In this document: positions 1 through 7,472 of the stretch, piece after piece
Layout: each line of letters starts with the position of its first letter
Numbering within the stretch: the stretch's first letter is position 1
NCBI GenBank assembly: GCA_964504285.1
Contig: CAZDDZ010000024.1
Location: 1 to 29,323, forward strand
DNA from: Pseudoflavonifractor sp964504285
Lineage (GTDB): Bacteria; Bacillota; Clostridia; Oscillospirales; Oscillospiraceae
Direction: 5' to 3'
DNA length: 29,323 nt
The notes under the pieces: model-generated
The model's input: the letters and a program-made list of their open reading frames with translations, nothing else
Database searches by the model: none
What the model was told of the DNA's origin: nothing
Program-made: the position numbers and the translations under genes

Positions 1-1016
1 TAGCAGTAGGAAATACCCCGGTATCTTACATCGCCGTCACCGGGGAAGGTGGCGGTGGCCAGGGTGGAGAGTGCGTCATTACTAAAAGCATCGGAGGCAA
101 AAAAGAGCATATCAGGCAGGGAGAGATTGGTGGTTACGCTCTCATTAAAAATCTGCAAAAAGGACTCCACCTTGGTAATGCTGCCCCAGGACACCAGCTT
201 TTTTGCAATGGCCTTCATCAGCGCCTGCTGAGTGCGGGTACGGCCGATTTCGGCGTCGGGATAGGCATCGTAAAGCTCGTAGGTGGAGCCGTCCTTACTC
301 CAAATGGTGTTTTTACGGCAGCGGGCAATTTCCATCACCTGCTTGCCCGAGAGACCGTAGTACATCTTCGGCTCGTAGTGGATATGCAGATTCTGGTCAG
401 GCGCGTCGTAGTCCATCTTGACCGGAACCTCAAAATCCACTCCGCCTACCGCATCTACAATGCGGATAAAGGAGGGCACGTCCACCATAACATGATAGTC
501 GATGGGAATTCCCAGCAGCTGGCTGACGGCGGCCTTCAGCTCTCCAAGACCGCTGCCGGGCTTGGAAACCTCGGCGTTGCTGTAAGCGCCGTTGATTTTG
601 TGGTAGCGATAGGGGCCCACCCGCCGGTCCACCAGTGTGTCGCGGGGAATGGAAACCAAAGAGGCCCGGTGATTTACCGCGTCGTATGAGGCCACAATAA
701 TGGTGTCCGTGCTGGAGCTGACCTGGTCCTGAGCGACCAGAAGGAAGGTATAAAACCGGTCCTTTCGCTGCAAGGCTGGTGTGGGACTGGTTTGGCTCTC
801 GTCTATATCCGGCGTGTCCGGGTCATCGGAGGGCTGCTCCGTGGAAACGGTAGGAGCGGGGGGCTGCTCAATGGTGGGGGCTTTGATGGTCAGGCTCCAT
901 ACGGTATACCCTGTGACAATCAGCGCGGAGAGAATCATAATTGTAAGGTAGCAGCCCTTGAGAAAGCGTCCGAAAGGGGTCAGCTTCCGTTTTTTCTTTT
1001 TCTTCTTTTGTGCCAA
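1..1016 (-). CDS. LCP (LytR-CpsA-Psr) family cell-wall glycopolymer ligase, 3' end outside window
   Basis: LCP proteins transfer undecaprenyl-linked glycopolymers onto peptidoglycan at the outer face of the membrane. The 338 visible codons show a Lys/Arg-rich cytoplasmic start (about residues 4-11), one membrane segment (about 22-42), a Pro/Thr/Ser-rich linker, then the LCP domain with recognisable blocks: DTIIVASYD, SLVSIPRDT, KINGAYSNAE, VDAVGGVDFEVP and the Arg-rich GRTRTQQAL. I chose the TTG at 1014-1016 because GCGGGGG lies seven bases upstream and the Lys-rich stretch follows at once; no ATG precedes the membrane segment in frame. The gene runs off the left edge, so the C-terminus is unseen. 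A promoter lies at 1054-1082. Family call is firm; the exact substrate is unknown. Confidence 0.9.
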   Translation of the reverse strand, partial: MAQKKKKKKRKLTPFGRFLKGCYLTIMILSALIVTGYTVWSLTIKAPTIEQPPAPTVSTEQPSDDPDTPDIDESQTSPTPALQRKDRFYTFLLVAQDQVSSSTDTIIVASYDAVNHRASLVSIPRDTLVDRRVGPYRYHKINGAYSNAEVSKPGSGLGELKAAVSQLLGIPIDYHVMVDVPSFIRIVDAVGGVDFEVPVKMDYDAPDQNLHIHYEPKMYYGLSGKQVMEIARCRKNTIWSKDGSTYELYDAYPDAEIGRTRTQQALMKAIAKKLVSWGSITKVESFLQIFNESVTTNLSLPDMLFFASDAFSNDALSTLATATFPGDGDVRYRGISYC

Positions 1017-1053
1017 GAGATTACCCCCGCTTCACATTATGTCAACGAAAGAT

Positions 1054-1082
1054 AGTATACTGAAATTTTTTGCCGCCTACAA
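1054..1082 (-). promoter_or_regulatory. Putative sigma-A promoter of the LCP gene
   Basis: Read on the minus strand, -35 TTGTAG (1077-1082) is followed after 17 bases by -10 TATACT (1054-1059). The -10 is strong, the -35 only half matches consensus. It lies about 40 bases upstream of the TTG start. Confidence 0.55.
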
Positions 1083-1113
1083 GAGGAAAATAATATTTCT
1101 ACTAAAAAAATAG

Positions 1114-1337
1114 GGGTGCGCAGCTTTGCTGCGCACAGCTTGTCGAAAACTACCATTTTTAAATGAAATATCAAAAGACTGAAAATTCTGAACGGGGGGA
1201 TAGTGTGAAAGGGGGGCGGAGCCCCCGCTTTCGCGTGCAGGAACCCGCCCGCAGGTGACCGATTTCGGCAAAATGCCGAAATCGGCCACAGGCCGGCGAC
1301 TTTGTCGACAGCCTGTGCGCAGCTTTGCTGCGCACCC
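1114..1337 (+). repeat. Hairpin-rich repeat element A, copy 1
   Basis: A 224-bp element bounded by inverted repeats of about 25 bp, each end itself a hairpin (GTGCGCAGC / GCTGCGCAC). The centre holds a 70-nt core (1201-1270) that recurs almost unchanged at 4999 and 21232, with a GGGGGC-GGA-GCCCCC hairpin, followed by a CCGATTTCGGC / GCCGAAATCGG hairpin. Its right end is 12 bp from the stop codon of the minus-strand gene ending at 1350. Reading frames through it look like by-products of the repeat and not genes. Confidence 0.85.
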
Positions 1338-1349
1338 TCCGCGGCTTGG

Positions 1350-1643
1350 CTAAACCTGCGCCCGTGCAGTGAGGATAGCGGCGGTGAGGGCGTTTACCGC
1401 CCCCAGTAGATCCACCAGGAGCTGATTTTGCGTGACCGACAGCTCCACCAGCTGCTCCAACAGCACTCGGTTTCCCTGGGCCTGACAAAGATTGTCGCAG
1501 GAGCTTGGGGCGCATCCGGTCAGGGTGTGGGGACTTATGTATCGGTTCATAGAAATTTCCGTGGCCTCCATGGGCACGGTCTCCGGCTGGGTGATGTCAG
1601 TTGCCTGTACCGGTCGCCGCTGGCGGCATCTGCGCTCTGCCAT
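1350..1643 (-). CDS. Hypothetical protein, 97 residues, unrecognised
   Basis: I do not recognise this protein. The ATG at 1641-1643 is preceded by GGAGGT with a good seven-base gap, which supports a real gene; longer starts upstream in frame would lie inside that ribosome site. The N-terminal 10 residues are basic (AERRCRQRR), the middle is polar with three Cys, and the last third (LLEQLVELSVTQNQLL and following) is a Leu/Val-rich amphipathic helix that could form a coiled coil or membrane-surface helix. It is divergent from the Crp/Fnr regulator at 1784, with about 140 bp between starts, so the two may share control. The gene ends 12 bp before repeat element A. No function can be assigned. 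Confidence 0.6.
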   Translation of the reverse strand: MAERRCRQRRPVQATDITQPETVPMEATEISMNRYISPHTLTGCAPSSCDNLCQAQGNRVLLEQLVELSVTQNQLLVDLLGAVNALTAAILTARAQV

Positions 1644-1716
1644 GTGCATTACCTCCAATCATCTGCGCTATTCTATGCCGAAGGGCCATCCGCGGCTACC
1701 AATGGAAAAAAACACC

Positions 1717-1745
1717 TTGACTTTTGCCCGTAAAAGAGCTAAGCT
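1717..1745 (+). promoter_or_regulatory. Putative promoter of the Crp/Fnr-ABC operon
   Basis: -35 TTGACT (1717-1722) and -10 TAAGCT (1740-1745) are 17 bases apart. The -35 is near consensus, the -10 is weak. The palindrome at 1747-1770 begins directly after the -10. Confidence 0.45.
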
Positions 1746-1746
1746 G

Positions 1747-1770
1747 AAACTGTCTCAAATGAGACGGTTT
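1747..1770 (+). promoter_or_regulatory. 24-bp palindrome, probable operator of the Crp/Fnr regulator
   Basis: AAACTGTCTCA - AA - TGAGACGGTTT: 10 of 11 positions pair across a two-base centre. It covers the expected transcription start and ends 13 bp before the regulator's ATG. A symmetric site of this size fits a dimeric Crp/Fnr protein; its position suggests autorepression. Alternatively it could act as an RNA hairpin before the ribosome site. Confidence 0.55.
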
Positions 1771-1783
1771 TTGAGGTGGCAGA

Positions 1784-2437
1784 ATGATAGAGCTTACACA
1801 GACCGAATGGAGCATATTAAAGGATACCCAGCTTTTGGCGGACTTAGACAGCTGCGCCCTATCTCATATGGTAAGCGACCCGGACTGCCGGGCCGCCGAA
1901 ACCGGAAAAGGGGAGACCATCTACACCCCCCACGACTTTCACCGCGCCCTGGGCGTCATTCTTTCAGGCAGGGTACGGGTGAGCAAGGAGGGCTTTGTGG
2001 TCAGTGTGCTGGAGACGGGGGAGGTATTCGGCGCCGCAGCCCTTTTTAACGACCGGGGGGACTATGCCACAACCCTCACCGCGCTGACACCCTGCCGTAT
2101 TGTATTTTTTTCCCAGACACTGATGAGCAGAACCATGGCTCAATACCCCCGGATGGCAGACACCTACATCCGCTATTTGTCGGGCCGTATCCGCTTTCTG
2201 GAGGGTAAGCTGGACGCCCTTCTGGCCCCCAATGTTCAGGCAAAATTAGCCCAATATTTACTGGAGCGGCGGGAAGGCGACCGGGTCAATCTTCCCTGCT
2301 CGGTCTCCGGCCTTGCAGAGCGGCTGGACGTGAGCCGGGCCTCTCTGTACCGGGCCTTTGATGCGCTGACAATGGCGGGAGCAATTGAGAAAACAGGGAA
2401 AACCGTTTGTATTTTAAAGGAGGAAGCACTTTTATGA
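1784..2437 (+). CDS. Crp/Fnr family transcriptional regulator
   Basis: A 217-residue protein of the usual Crp/Fnr length. Residues about 15-125 form a cyclic-nucleotide-binding-like beta barrel (GVILSGRVRVS, LETGEVFGAAALF), and 173-195 form the C-terminal winged helix with recognition segment LDVSRASLYRAFDAL. The N-terminal four-cysteine iron-sulphur pattern of Fnr is absent, so oxygen sensing by a cluster is unlikely; the ligand is unknown. The start has GAGGTGG five bases upstream. Its stop codon overlaps the start of the ABC lipoprotein gene (ATGA), so it is co-transcribed with the importer and probably controls it. The palindrome at 1747-1770 is the likely binding site. Confidence 0.88.
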   Translation: MIELTQTEWSILKDTQLLADLDSCALSHMVSDPDCRAAETGKGETIYTPHDFHRALGVILSGRVRVSKEGFVVSVLETGEVFGAAALFNDRGDYATTLTALTPCRIVFFSQTLMSRTMAQYPRMADTYIRYLSGRIRFLEGKLDALLAPNVQAKLAQYLLERREGDRVNLPCSVSGLAERLDVSRASLYRAFDALTMAGAIEKTGKTVCILKEEALL

Positions 2438-3489
2438 AATTAAAAAAATTTACCGCTCTGGCCCTTGCACTGGCTTTGGGTCTCTCAATGACCGCCTGTG
2501 CGCCAAAGACTCCTGCCGTTACCGACAGTCCCAGTCCCACACCCGTCATTACCCCCAGCGTAGCGCCTACTCCCACCCCCACGGCTCCTGCGGCTGACCG
2601 TACGGCGGTGAATATAGCCGTACTAAAGGGGAACACCGGCATGAGCGCGGTGAAGCTCATGGCCGATAACGAGGCGGGAGCCACCGCTAACGACTATCAC
2701 GTCACCATTGCGGCCGCACCCGACGAAATTACCGGGAAGCTGATTAACGGCGATTTGGATATTGCTGCCCTGCCTACCAACGTGGCGGCTACCCTCTATA
2801 ATAAGACCGATGGCGGCGTGCAGATGCTGGCTCTGTGTGGGCTGGGCGTGCTTTACGTGCTGGAAAACGGTGACAGCGTCCATTCCATTGCCGACCTAAA
2901 GGGAAAAACACTTTACGCCACCGGCCAGGGGGCGAACCCGGAATATGTTCTTAACTATCTCCTGACCCAGAACGGACTTGACCCCAAGACCGACCTGACA
3001 GTGGAGTGGAAAAGCAGCGATGAGCTCACGGCGCTGATGGCCTCGGGCGAGATTGACCTGGCCATGATGCCTGTGCCCGCCGCCACGGGTGTTATGATGA
3101 AAAACACCGACATGCGCTTTGCGCTGGACTTTAACAAGGAGTGGAGCGCTGTGGCCAGCGAGGGCGTGCTTACCATGAGCTGTGTGGTGGCCCGCACTGA
3201 TTTTATCAAAGAAAATCCACAGGCGGTGGAGGATTTTCTTACCGAATATCAGGCGTCTATCCAGTATGTGAGCACCCAGGTAGACGAAGCCGCCAAACTG
3301 GTGGCGCAATACCAGATTACCCCCAATGAAAAGGTTGCTGCCGCCGCCATTCCCCAGATTGCTCTGGTGTATATGGCCGGTGCAGAGATGCGGGATGGCA
3401 TTCAGGGCTATTACGAGGTGCTCTGGCAGGCAGACCCCAAGAGCATTGGCGGCAGCATCCCTGACGACGCGTTCTTCTATGGGGCATAA
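2434..3489 (+). CDS. ABC importer substrate-binding lipoprotein (SsuA/TauA/NMT1-like)
   Basis: Extracytoplasmic solute-binding protein, 351 residues. The start at 2434 was chosen because a lipoprotein signal follows directly (MKLKK, hydrophobic stretch, lipobox LSMTAC with Cys22) and AAAGGAGGA precedes it. A Pro/Thr-rich tether spans about 25-50. The body has features of the COG0715 family: an N-terminal lobe around NGDLDIAALPTN, then ADLKGKTLYATGQGANPEY and a C-terminal helical part. Members bind sulphonates, taurine, pyrimidine precursors or other small organics; nothing here fixes the ligand. The gene overlaps its neighbours on both sides (4 bp upstream, 11 bp downstream), supporting one operon. 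Confidence 0.88.
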   Translation: MKLKKFTALALALALGLSMTACAPKTPAVTDSPSPTPVITPSVAPTPTPTAPAADRTAVNIAVLKGNTGMSAVKLMADNEAGATANDYHVTIAAAPDEITGKLINGDLDIAALPTNVAATLYNKTDGGVQMLALCGLGVLYVLENGDSVHSIADLKGKTLYATGQGANPEYVLNYLLTQNGLDPKTDLTVEWKSSDELTALMASGEIDLAMMPVPAATGVMMKNTDMRFALDFNKEWSAVASEGVLTMSCVVARTDFIKENPQAVEDFLTEYQASIQYVSTQVDEAAKLVAQYQITPNEKVAAAAIPQIALVYMAGAEMRDGIQGYYEVLWQADPKSIGGSIPDDAFFYGA

Positions 3490-4240
3490 AAGAACCTTTT
3501 ATAAAATATTGAGAGTTGCCGTACCCTCAGCCTTTTGGCTGGGGGTATGGCAGCTTGCCGCCCTTTGGGTGGGGAAGGAGCTGCTTCTTCCCGGGCCGAT
3601 TACGGTGGTTGTCCGGCTTTTTGAGCTGGCGGGTACCGCTCTGCTCTGGCAGTCGGCGCTGCTCTCCGTGGGGCGTATTTTGGCGGGTTTTGCGGCAGGG
3701 GCCGTAGCGGGGGCGCTATTGGCTGCCCTGACCTCGGCCTGTCCCTGGGCTGATTTGCTCTTTGCGCCTGCAATTCGGGTCATTCGGGCCATACCGGTGG
3801 CCTCCTTTATTCTGCTGATTATGCTCTGGCTTTCCACCGGCATGGTGCCGGGTGTGTGCGCCGGACTTATGGTGTTGCCTGTGGTGTGGGGCAATGTGAC
3901 CAAGGGCATTGCCCAGACCGAGCCCCTGCTGCTGGAGGGGGCAAGGGCTTGGCGCTTTGGGCGGCTTAAGACAGTGAGACTGATTTATGTGCCCTCCGTC
4001 CTGCCCTATTTCGCCAGCAGCTGCGCCACCGGCCTGGGTCTTGCGTGGAAGGCAGGCGTGGCCGCCGAGGTGCTCAGCCAGCCCAAGCTGGCCATCGGAC
4101 TGGAGATTATGAATGCCAAGCGGTATATTGAAACCCCGTCCCTGTTTGCCTGGACGGCAGTGGTGATTCTTTTAAGCTTTTTGCTGGAAAATGTGCTCTC
4201 CATGCTCTTTCGCCGCATGGAGCAGAGGCGGGAGGGATGA
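3479..4240 (+). CDS. ABC importer permease (SsuC/TauC-like)
   Basis: Integral membrane subunit of the importer, 253 residues, about six hydrophobic segments. The cytoplasmic EAA-type loop that contacts the ATPase is visible as EGARAWRFGRLKTVRL (about residues 142-157), followed by VPSVLPYFASS, typical of the BPD_transp_1 family of taurine/sulphonate transporters. The ATG at 3479 overlaps the lipoprotein's end by 11 bp, which suggests translational coupling, as no strong ribosome site is obvious. Its own stop overlaps the ATPase start (ATGA). Substrate unknown. Confidence 0.88.
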   Translation: MGHKRTFYKILRVAVPSAFWLGVWQLAALWVGKELLLPGPITVVVRLFELAGTALLWQSALLSVGRILAGFAAGAVAGALLAALTSACPWADLLFAPAIRVIRAIPVASFILLIMLWLSTGMVPGVCAGLMVLPVVWGNVTKGIAQTEPLLLEGARAWRFGRLKTVRLIYVPSVLPYFASSCATGLGLAWKAGVAAEVLSQPKLAIGLEIMNAKRYIETPSLFAWTAVVILLSFLLENVLSMLFRRMEQRREG

Positions 4241-4818
4241 GCATGGTGCGTGATGTAACCGTTCGATTCGGGGAAAAGCTGGTGCTGGACGGCTTTTCCA
4301 TGGACGCTCCCGGTAGCGGTATTACCGCCCTTTCCGGCCCGTCGGGCTGTGGCAAGACCACCCTCCTGCGGGTGCTGGGGGGACTGCAAGTGCCGGAGCG
4401 CGGCTGTGTGGAGGGGGTAAAGCGTCCTGCCTTTCTCTTTCAGGAGGATCGACTTCTGCCCTGGCGCACGGTGGGGGAGCATATTTCCGATGTCCTGCCT
4501 AAGGCGCGGCGGGACGAGGTGCCCCGCTGGCTGGCGCTGGCCGAGCTGGAGGGTGAGGAAAACGCTTACCCCGCCGATCTCTCCGGCGGGATGAGCCGCC
4601 GACTGGCATTGGCGCGCACCCTGGCTCTGGGAGGTGACCTCTATTTACTGGATGAGCCTTTTACCGGTGTGGACGCCCCAAGAGCAGTGAGGATGCTGGA
4701 GCGTATTCGTTCCCTGGGAGTACCCACCCTTTTGGTCAGTCATGAGGAAGCCGTTGTTTCCCGGTGCGATCGGGTGCTCTGCTTCGACGGGCCACCCCTT
4801 CAAATGGCTATAAAATAA
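4237..4818 (+). CDS. ABC importer ATP-binding protein (SsuB/TauB-like)
   Basis: Cytoplasmic ATPase powering the importer. All core motifs are present: Walker A GPSGCGKTT (34-42), Q-loop in FLFQEDRLLPW, signature LSGGMSRRLALARTL, Walker B LYLLDEP, D-loop and switch His in SHE. FQEDRLLPW is typical of nitrate/sulphonate/taurine ATPases. At 193 residues it is shorter than the 240-260 usual for the family, mainly at the C-terminus. The final codons lie inside the left arm of the 29-bp terminator hairpin, so the gene end and terminator are shared sequence. Confidence 0.9.
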   Translation: MSMVRDVTVRFGEKLVLDGFSMDAPGSGITALSGPSGCGKTTLLRVLGGLQVPERGCVEGVKRPAFLFQEDRLLPWRTVGEHISDVLPKARRDEVPRWLALAELEGEENAYPADLSGGMSRRLALARTLALGGDLYLLDEPFTGVDAPRAVRMLERIRSLGVPTLLVSHEEAVVSRCDRVLCFDGPPLQMAIK

Positions 4819-4872
4819 AAACACCGGGTATATCTGACGATCTGATATACCCGGTGTTTTTATTTTATAGCC
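4806..4872 (+). terminator. 29-bp perfect inverted repeat, bidirectional terminator
   Basis: Arms 4806-4834 and 4844-4872 pair perfectly around a 9-base loop. The GC part (ACACCGGGTATATC) is flanked by A/T tracts, giving a U-run on either strand. The left arm includes the last codons and stop of the ATPase gene. Confidence 0.88.
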
Positions 4873-4931
4873 CTCAATTGGTCAGGCTATGCAGCGACGA
4901 CACAGCACAGCAGCGGCCGGGCAGGGAATTA

Positions 4932-5113
4932 ACAGCTTGTCAAAAAACTGCTATTTTGAAATTGGATGTCAAAAGGCCGATGGTTTTGAGCGGGGGGATA
5001 GTGTGAAAGGGGGGCGGAGCCCCCGCTTTCGCGTGCAGGAACCCGCCCGCAGGCGACCGATTTCGGCATTTTGCTGAAATCGCCCTCAGACTGGCGACTT
5101 TATCGACAGTCTG
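4932..5113 (+). repeat. Hairpin-rich repeat element A, copy 2
   Basis: Same core as copies 1 and 3 (TAGTGTGAAAGGGGGG starting at 4999) but without the long outer hairpins. Short inner inverted ends remain: ACAGCTTGTC at 4932 and GACAGTCTG ending at 5113. The right end touches the stop codon of arsC (5114-5116). The rest of 4873-4931 shows nothing recognisable. Confidence 0.8.
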
Positions 5114-5521
5114 TTATATTGCGTCCGTGCAGATACGCGACTTTAAGTCTAAAATCTTTCCTCGAATCAGTGAGATGGTTTCCAAAAATGCGGCGTCCCC
5201 CATTCCGGTGGGGTCATCTAGCCCCCAATCTTCCTGATGCTTGCAGGGAAGATGTGGGCACTGCACATTGCAGCCCATGGTTACCACAATATCCACCGGG
5301 GGAATATCGGTCAGCAGCTTACTATACTGGGTTTGCTCCATATCAATGCCGTAGAGATGCCGCATCATCCGCACGGCATCCTGATTGATGTGCGGCTTGA
5401 CTTCTGTCCCGGCGGAATAACTTTCAAAGGTATCGGCTGCCAAGTATTTGCCCAGCGCTTCGGCAATTTGACTGCGGCAGGAATTATGCACACATACGAA
5501 TGCTACCTTGACTTTTTCCAT
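5114..5521 (-). CDS. arsC: Arsenate reductase, low-molecular-weight phosphatase type
   Basis: Cytoplasmic reduction of arsenate to arsenite, normally coupled to thioredoxin. The 135-residue protein starts with the CX5R phosphatase loop CVHNSCR (Cys10-Arg16) and carries further cysteines in MGCNVQCPHLPC (Cys84, 88, 93), close to the Cys82/Cys89 relay of thioredoxin-coupled ArsC, and a DDPTG segment with the general-acid Asp. AGAGGA precedes the ATG. Five bases separate it from the thioredoxin-like gene upstream, so the pair is co-transcribed and that thioredoxin could be its reductant. The stop codon is contiguous with repeat element A copy 2. Confidence 0.88.
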   Translation of the reverse strand: MEKVKVAFVCVHNSCRSQIAEALGKYLAADTFESYSAGTEVKPHINQDAVRMMRHLYGIDMEQTQYSKLLTDIPPVDIVVTMGCNVQCPHLPCKHQEDWGLDDPTGMGDAAFLETISLIRGKILDLKSRICTDAI

Positions 5522-5526
5522 GACCG

Positions 5527-5871
5527 CTATCCTCTGTGTTTTTGTAACAAGCCGATGACCTCATCCTTACTGAGGACCTTGCCATAGGAAACCACCTTGC
5601 CATCTACCACAAGGGCCGGTGTGGTCATGACCCCATATGCTGCAATCTGCGCGAAATCAGTAACATGGTCGATGTGGGGCTCCATACCGAGGGCGGTAAG
5701 CGCTTGCTTTGCCGCTGCCTCCAATTGGTTACACTTGGCACAGCCCGAGCCAAGCACCTTGATGGCGGCACCGCTGGCTTTGGTAGCTTCGGCTCTCTGC
5801 ATGGTTTCCGAATTGCAGCCCTGGCCGCAGCAGGTCTTGGGATGTTCTTGCTTCTTTCCAAATAGTTTCAT
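5527..5871 (-). CDS. Small thioredoxin-fold protein (TM0996-like) with Cys-rich N-terminus
   Basis: A 114-residue redox protein. The thioredoxin-like core begins near residue 36 (IKVLGSGCAKCNQLE) with a CAKC active site at 44-47 and a TTPALVVDGK segment holding the cis-Pro; it matches the small redox-active disulfide protein family seen beside ArsR and ArsP/YraQ-type permeases. The N-terminal 35 residues are extra and include CCGQGC (14-19), a possible metal or thiol site. The second of two close ATGs was chosen (5871) because AGGAGG lies eight bases upstream; the first would overlap it. That ribosome site directly touches the TA flank of MITE copy 1. Likely partner of ArsC or of the permease. 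Confidence 0.82.
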   Translation of the reverse strand: MKLFGKKQEHPKTCCGQGCNSETMQRAEATKASGAAIKVLGSGCAKCNQLEAAAKQALTALGMEPHIDHVTDFAQIAAYGVMTTPALVVDGKVVSYGKVLSKDEVIGLLQKHRG

Positions 5872-5886
5872 AAGCATATCCTCCTA

Positions 5887-6046
5887 GAGCGTTTCTGAAA
5901 AGTATCAAAACGCCCATAAACTTGTCTTTTTTCGTCAGGGCAGCGCCAATTTTCCTTGCCATACGTCAGTATGGCTGCAAAAAATCGGCTTGCCTGGCAA
6001 AAAAATTCTGCGTTTCTGTGCATTCCGCTACTTTTCAGAAACGCTC
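5887..6046. mobile_element. 160-bp MITE, copy 1, flanked by TA
   Basis: Ends GAGCGTTTCTGAAAAGTA and its exact complement form 18-bp perfect terminal inverted repeats, with TA on each side (5885-5886, 6047-6048), as expected from IS630/Tc1-mariner transposition. The interior forms another long hairpin (GGCTTGCC region). No coding capacity. It is inserted between the permease stop and the thioredoxin ribosome site. Confidence 0.85.
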
Positions 6047-6049
6047 TAA

Positions 6050-7063
6050 TTAAACCAAAAAGTATTGGAATGCGTTAAAGAAATAGCCGACCAAAATAAT
6101 GCCTATGGTGCAAATGGCAATAAATACACCAAGCAGTTTTGGCTGAACAGCCTTTCGCAGCATAATCATGGACGGCAGGCTGAGTGTGGTAACGGCCATC
6201 ATAAAGCTGAGAATCGTTCCAAGCTGTGCGCCTTTATAGAGCAGCGCTTCGGCAATGGGGATGGTCCCGAATATATCCGCATACAGGGGAACCCCAATCA
6301 CCGTGGCAAAAATCACCCCCAGCGGATTGTTGCTGCCAAGGGCCGCTTCAATCCAGTGCTCGGGAATCCAGTTGTGGATGACGGCGCCAATACCGACCCC
6401 AATCAAAATATATGGAAACACCTTTTTGAAGGTAGAAACGACCTGATCTCTGGCGTAGATTGTCCGTTCCCTTTTACAAAGTGTGGGGGAATCCATCTCT
6501 ATGCTGCGGGCATTTCGGATGTAGGCTTCCACATATTGCTCCATGTGCAGCTTTTCAATAAGTGTGCCACCGATGACCGCAATGATTAAGCCGATTAGAA
6601 CATACACTACGGCGACCTTGGTACCGAAAATGCTCATAAGAAGCACAAGACTGCCCAAGTCCACCATTGGCGAGGAGATTAAAAAGGAAAAGGTGGCACC
6701 GAGGGGTAATCCGGCACTGGTAAAACCGATGAACAGCGGAATGGAGGAGCAGGAGCAAAACGGCGTTACCGTACCGAGTAGCGCGGCAACCACATTGGCC
6801 CAAATCCCACGAAAGCGACCTAATATCTGTTTGCTACGCTCCGGCGGAAAGTAACTTTGGAGATAGGAGATGACAAAAATTAAGGTGCACAGCAGCACCG
6901 TAATCTTAATTACATCGTAAAGGAAAAATTGGATGCTACCTCCCAGGCGGCTGCTCAGGTCAACACGGATCGCAGTGAGCAGACTGCCAATTAAATGGTT
7001 TAACCACTGCATACCAAGTATTTGGTTTTGAAAAAACAGCCAAACCGATGATAAAATTTGCAA
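6050..7063 (-). CDS. ArsP/YraQ-like (DUF318) permease
   Basis: Multi-pass inner-membrane permease, 337 residues, about eight hydrophobic segments. The family hallmark TPFCSCSSIPLF (100-111) is present, with the second half repeating SMIMLRK-type features. ArsP members export trivalent organoarsenicals; other DUF318 members have unclear roles, so arsenic export is inferred from the neighbours arsR and arsC. The start is TTG (7061-7063) with GAGGG seven bases upstream. An ArsR-type operator lies at 7090-7109, just before it. The stop codon is three bases from MITE copy 1. Confidence 0.82.
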   Translation of the reverse strand: MQILSSVWLFFQNQILGMQWLNHLIGSLLTAIRVDLSSRLGGSIQFFLYDVIKITVLLCTLIFVISYLQSYFPPERSKQILGRFRGIWANVVAALLGTVTPFCSCSSIPLFIGFTSAGLPLGATFSFLISSPMVDLGSLVLLMSIFGTKVAVVYVLIGLIIAVIGGTLIEKLHMEQYVEAYIRNARSIEMDSPTLCKRERTIYARDQVVSTFKKVFPYILIGVGIGAVIHNWIPEHWIEAALGSNNPLGVIFATVIGVPLYADIFGTIPIAEALLYKGAQLGTILSFMMAVTTLSLPSMIMLRKAVQPKLLGVFIAICTIGIILVGYFFNAFQYFLV

Positions 7064-7089
7064 AAAGATTCCCTCTTCCCTTCATAATT

Positions 7090-7109
7090 ACATCAAAAAA
7101 ATTTGATGT
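7090..7109. promoter_or_regulatory. ArsR-type operator before the permease gene
   Basis: ACATCAAA-AAAA-TTTGATGT, a perfect 8-bp inverted repeat with four-base centre, located between the arsR stop and the permease start. It has the ATCAA...TTGAT shape of ArsR/SmtB family sites. Confidence 0.65.
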
Positions 7110-7129
7110 GTTGTCCGAAAGAAAAACCA

Positions 7130-7459
7130 TCACATGGATGGCGTTCTTTCGTCTACACATTTGTCGGGCACTTGCTGGGCGGTTGGCGTGGTAAGCTGTA
7201 CGAGCAGCTGCGCGGCGTAGCTGCTGCCCGACGGGCTCAGGGAATAGTGTGTCCACTTGCCATCCTGCCGACTGTCCACCACACCGGACTCACATAAGAT
7301 TTTCATGTGATAGGACAAGGAGGATTGACCGATTCCCACTTGATCAATCAGCACGCAAGCGCATTTTTCGCCGCTGCGCAGCTGTTCCAAAATGGCAAGC
7401 CGCCTCTCATCGCAGAATGCCTTAAATACCTTGGCATTCTTTTCATAGGTATACTCCAA
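7130..7459 (-). CDS. arsR: ArsR family metal(loid)-responsive repressor
   Basis: A 109-residue winged-helix repressor. The HTH is at about 37-60 (GQSSLSYHMKILCESGVV) and EKCACVLID (31-39) carries Cys33 and Cys35 at the position of the ELCVCDL arsenic site of ArsR; Cys16 is a possible third ligand. The start is TTG (7457-7459), with AGGTGA seven bases upstream and no in-frame ATG at the N-terminus. It heads the minus-strand operon and has a consensus promoter and an operator overlapping the start of transcription, so it is probably autoregulated. Confidence 0.87.
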   Translation of the reverse strand: MEYTYEKNAKVFKAFCDERRLAILEQLRSGEKCACVLIDQVGIGQSSLSYHMKILCESGVVDSRQDGKWTHYSLSPSGSSYAAQLLVQLTTPTAQQVPDKCVDERTPSM

Positions 7460-7472
7460 GCGGTATCACCTC

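Noticed and set aside
1114..1337. Repeat element A as a CRISPR or tRNA-like structure
   Set aside because: No regularly spaced repeats, no spacers, and no cloverleaf or CCA end.
1171..1515. Open frame running from the orphan gene into repeat element A
   Set aside because: Similar frames appear in the other copies of the element, in different contexts, so they come from the repeat.
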